Shown here: piece by piece, positions 32,361 through 34,102 of the stretch | Layout: every line of letters starts with the position of its first letter | Position numbering within the stretch: position 1 is the stretch's first letter | NCBI GenBank assembly: GCA_910576385.1 | Contig: CAJTIR010000038.1 | Coordinates: 1 to 34,102, forward strand | DNA from: Lachnospiraceae bacterium | GTDB lineage: Bacteria; Bacillota; Clostridia; Lachnospirales; Lachnospiraceae | Direction of reading: 5' to 3' | Length of the DNA: 34,102 bases | Made by a program: the position numbers and the translations under genes | The notes under the pieces: model-generated | Told to the model about the DNA's origin: nothing | What the model saw: the letters and a program-made list of their open reading frames with translations, nothing else | The model's database searches: none

Positions 32361-32426
32361 AAAAGCAGGGTTCACAGAGATATGCTGTCCTGCTTTTTTT
32401 GTGGATTTTTAAAGGGCAGGGCTGGT
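32361..32426 (+). repeat. terminator-containing module, copy 1
   Basis: AAAAGCAGG (32361-32369) pairs with CCTGCTTTT (32389-32397) and is followed by more T. Then comes TTTTTAAAGGGCAGGGCTGG. The same order of elements, including TTCACAG in the loop, recurs at 33017-33081, after the next gene. Confidence 0.75.
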
Positions 32427-32515
32427 TTTTGCAGGGTTTATAAGGCACTTTCTTATGGTATGCTTGCAGGGCAGCAATGAAATGCAAGGATTAGACTGGG
32501 AAAAGGAGGAGGAAA

Positions 32516-32893
32516 ATGGGAAAAATAGAACTGTTAGGCTACAAGATCAGCAGGCTGGAGCTGCTGAATGAACTGGAAGAGTCTGGGGAGGTCAGTCTGT
32601 CAGACCATATGGAATTTTCTGTCAGATTTGAACCAGGAGAAGACATGGCAGTGGCAGTGCTGGAACAATATTTGGGGAAGGAAGATTCCAGTAAATTTCA
32701 CCTTAAACTGGTTTTGGAGGGGATTTTCCATGTGGATAGCATTAAAAATGGCAAATTTCCAAAAGAGGAACAGCTGAAGTGCTATGACAGCCTGTTCCCT
32801 TATGCAGACCAGATTATAAGGATGCTCTCAATAGAAAGTGGCTTGATGGAAGTGGCAGTGGAGAAAAAAGACCTGGAGCCTGTATGTGGGTGA
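32516..32893 (+). CDS. SecB-like chaperone-fold protein
   Basis: A 125-residue protein that resembles the SecB fold: strands EFSVRFEPGEDMAVAVLEQYLG and FHLKLVLEGIFHVDS, then a helix after KEEQLKCYDSLFPYADQIIRMLSIESGL, which matches the SecB pattern of an LFPY-type motif before the long helix that contacts partners. SecB-like proteins in Firmicutes are usually free-standing or linked to toxin-antitoxin systems; their clients vary. Start follows AAAAGGAGGAGG. The terminator module of the Rpn gene precedes it, so it may have its own promoter. The family call is a fold-level judgement. Confidence 0.6.
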   Translation: MGKIELLGYKISRLELLNELEESGEVSLSDHMEFSVRFEPGEDMAVAVLEQYLGKEDSSKFHLKLVLEGIFHVDSIKNGKFPKEEQLKCYDSLFPYADQIIRMLSIESGLMEVAVEKKDLEPVCG

Positions 32894-33016
32894 TAAAAAG
32901 TTGGCAGGCTTCCAGCCAGACACAGACAGTTAAGGGGACATTGGGATAGAGGGAGGACAGGGATAAGGGGCAAAAGCCTGCTGCATTTTTATAGGTACAA
33001 AATATAAGGGAAAGAG

Positions 33017-33081
33017 AAAAACAGGATTCACAGGGGTGTGTCCTGTTTTTTTGTGTTTTTTTAAAGGGCAAGGGCTGGCTT
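33017..33081 (+). repeat. terminator-containing module, copy 2
   Basis: A perfect ten-pair stem, AAAAACAGGA with TCCTGTTTTT, is followed by more T and then TTTTTAAAGGGCAAGGGCTGG split over 33056-33078. It matches the module at 32361-32426 in layout and in most bases. Confidence 0.75.
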
Positions 33082-33170
33082 TCTATGGAATTTTCTCTAA
33101 ATTTTACAGAAATCCCCCTGTGCTATGCTGAAAAAGGAACAGGAAAGCAAAGCAGGGGAAGGAGGAATCT

Positions 33171-33893
33171 GTGGAGAAGTATTATTTTGAGGAAGAATGG
33201 AAGGAGGCTGTCTTATTAACCAAAGAAAACAAGTCAACAGTTTTGGTTCTGGATGGGGAGGAACTGGAAATTTACTGCCCTGAAACTGTTAGGGGGAATG
33301 TCAGTGAGTGTGGGACACCATGCCTTGTCCTGGAAAGTAAATATTCAAAGAATGGAAACTATGAGGCAATGGCTTTCTCTTTAGATAACCCATACAGGGA
33401 GAATAAGGACTGGATCTGTATAAACCCAATTATTATTGAAGATGCAGTTGGGTATTTCCTTGCCAACCACCACATGGAAGAACTGGCTGGTGGATGTATA
33501 GCCAGCAGGAAAATAGAAAGCAGGGAAGAAGGGCCAGATTTCATATTAGGGGATGCCTATATTGAAATCAATGTGCCAGATGCCATCCTGAATGCAGCAG
33601 GGGATGGCTGGTTACAGGTAAAGTCCCTGATGCTGACTGATGGGAAGGCTGTAAGGTATAGGGATATGGTTTCAAGGATGGAGAATGAAAATAAGAGGTT
33701 TATTCTCCTGACAGTGTTCCAGCATGGGCTGAATGACAAGATGAAGGGTTTCCTGTGCAGGGAACTGAGCAGGCTCTTTGGGGCAGATTTGCAGGAAAAT
33801 ACTGAATTCTGGGTTATTGACCTAAGGTTAGAACCAGATGGGATCACTTTGGTTTCATGCCAGAATGTTATAGGGATGGTGATGCTGGAATGA
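33171..33893 (+). CDS. SfsA-like protein, divergent
   Basis: A 240-residue protein with the SfsA layout: an N-terminal OB-like part (STVLVLDGEELEIYCPETVRGNVSECGTPCLVLESKYSKNG), a linker with INPIIIEDAVGYFLANHHMEEL, then a PD-(D/E)XK-like core around GPDFILGDAYIEINVPDAIL and FILLTVFQHGLNDKM. In genuine SfsA the core reads FDF...YIEVKG; here the lysine position is Asn, so nuclease activity may be lost. It starts at GTG after GAAGGAGGAATC. It follows the SecB-like gene after a terminator module and is the last island gene before the IS element. Moderately confident in the family, not in activity. Confidence 0.6.
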   Translation: MEKYYFEEEWKEAVLLTKENKSTVLVLDGEELEIYCPETVRGNVSECGTPCLVLESKYSKNGNYEAMAFSLDNPYRENKDWICINPIIIEDAVGYFLANHHMEELAGGCIASRKIESREEGPDFILGDAYIEINVPDAILNAAGDGWLQVKSLMLTDGKAVRYRDMVSRMENENKRFILLTVFQHGLNDKMKGFLCRELSRLFGADLQENTEFWVIDLRLEPDGITLVSCQNVIGMVMLE

Positions 33894-33941
33894 TTTGGCA
33901 TATGGGCATACAGCCTGCCATATGAGCTGGTATAATAAAGT

Positions 33942-34102
33942 TGTAACACCAAACAGGAAATAAGTGATATATTTAATAAGTGAAAAGGAAGGTGTTACAC
34001 ATGCCAAAGACGAAGGTTTATGAGCCGGAATTCAAAAAGAAAATCGTACAGATGTATTTAGAAGAAGGACGTACGATAAAAAGCTTAAACGAAGAATACC
34101 AG
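33942..34102 (+). mobile_element. IS3-family insertion sequence, left end (truncated by window)
   Basis: The element seems to begin near TGTAACACC (33942-33950), a TG start as expected for IS3-type ends, and that sequence is the exact reverse complement of GGTGTTACA at 33991-33999 just before the first transposase gene. Coding DNA from 34011 on has normal CpG content (several in the last 92 bases), unlike the island it abuts. The right end lies outside the window, so the target duplication cannot be checked. Confidence 0.65.
34001..34102 (+). CDS. IS3-family transposase OrfA, 5' fragment
   Basis: The first 34 residues, MPKTKVYEPEFKKKIVQMYL and following EEGRTIKSLNEEYQ, are the start of the helix-turn-helix OrfA protein of IS3-family elements, which binds the element ends and is joined to the DDE-bearing OrfB by programmed frameshift. 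AAGGAAGGTG precedes the ATG. The gene runs off the window. First gene beyond the CpG-free island. Confidence 0.88.
   Translation, partial: MPKTKVYEPEFKKKIVQMYLEEGRTIKSLNEEYQ

Larger units (their letters stand above)
25812..34010. other. CpG-null genomic island
   Basis: Reading each line and each join between blocks, I find no CpG dinucleotide between 25812 and 34010 apart from one at 26576-26577. Counted comparison: 10321-10560 in polC has 8 CpG in 240 bases and 23101-23220 has 8 in 120. At that rate several hundred would be expected in 8.2 kb. GpC, CC, GG, TG and CA are abundant, so GC content is not the cause. Genes on both strands and all intergenic DNA are affected. Left edge: just after the chemoreceptor stop. 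Right edge: within the first codons of an IS3 element. No tRNA, integrase or direct repeat marks the left border. Confidence 0.93.

Noticed and set aside
32516-33081. CRISPR-like array from the repeated modules
   Set aside because: Only two copies, each forming a terminator, and they flank genes; no regular spacers.
33899-33924. Terminator after the SfsA-like gene
   Set aside because: CATATGG and CCATATG form a seven-base inverted repeat, but there is no T-run.
25812-34010. Eukaryotic contamination as the explanation for CpG loss
   Set aside because: The genes are bacterial, compact, uninterrupted and carry strong Shine-Dalgarno sites and intrinsic terminators, and a bacterial IS lies at the edge.
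25812-34010. Low GC content as the explanation for CpG loss
   Set aside because: G and C are frequent, with many GGG, CCC, GC, TG and CA steps; only the CpG step is missing.

Overview
The window comes from the chromosome of a low-to-moderate GC Gram-positive anaerobe, most likely a Lachnospiraceae-type clostridium. The evidence is PolC-type DNA polymerase III, the order pyrH-frr-uppS-cdsA-dxr-rseP-ispG-polC, strong AGGAGG ribosome sites throughout, Rpn-type and other PD-(D/E)XK families common in gut clostridia, and HxlR, PerR-like and cytosolic chemoreceptor genes. No tRNA, rRNA or CRISPR array was seen.

Layout. 1-2 kb: the 3' end of an ABC-transporter ATPase, a PhzF-family gene and a small membrane protein. 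2-15.3 kb: a mostly co-directional core block with a membrane-anchored polysaccharide deacetylase, a bactofilin, pyrH, frr, terminator, uppS, cdsA, dxr, rseP, ispG, polC and a small SCP2-like gene. It joins envelope precursor synthesis (undecaprenyl-PP, CDP-diacylglycerol, the MEP isoprenoid pathway), regulated intramembrane proteolysis, UMP supply, ribosome recycling and replication. 15.4-17.2 kb: xpt, a two-helix membrane protein and rlmH. 17.4-25.8 kb is an accessory and stress-response stretch. It holds a decayed Rpn-family gene, two HxlR regulators (one divergent from a nitroreductase, one divergent from a radical SAM gene followed by a broken MATE transporter), an ECF sigma factor with a C-terminal extension, a DUF2461 gene, a PerR/Fur regulator with a perfect 7-1-7 palindrome at its promoter, and a soluble chemoreceptor with a CZB zinc domain.

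The most striking feature starts right after the chemoreceptor. From 25812 to 34010, about 8.2 kb, my line-by-line reading finds exactly one CpG dinucleotide (26576-26577) on either strand, whereas neighbouring chromosomal genes carry roughly one CpG every 15-30 bases. GpC, TpG and CpA are all plentiful, so this is specific CpG loss and not low GC. The depletion runs through ten genes on both strands and through their intergenic DNA; every arginine is AGA or AGG. The genes are a ClpX-like unfoldase, two paralogous decayed PD-(D/E)XK-like proteins, a type I signal peptidase, two unknown proteins, an XRE regulator, an Rpn nuclease, a SecB-like protein and an SfsA-like protein. Terminator-like modules are repeated between cassettes. 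At the right edge an IS3-family element begins whose coding sequence has ordinary CpG content, so the depletion stops at the island. I read this as a horizontally acquired island shaped by CpG methylation and deamination or by avoidance of a CpG-recognising nuclease; which of these applies cannot be settled from sequence alone.

Regulatory structure beyond the island includes a candidate operator and folded leader in front of the radical SAM gene, a palindrome in the 5' region of the first HxlR gene, and several clear intrinsic terminators.
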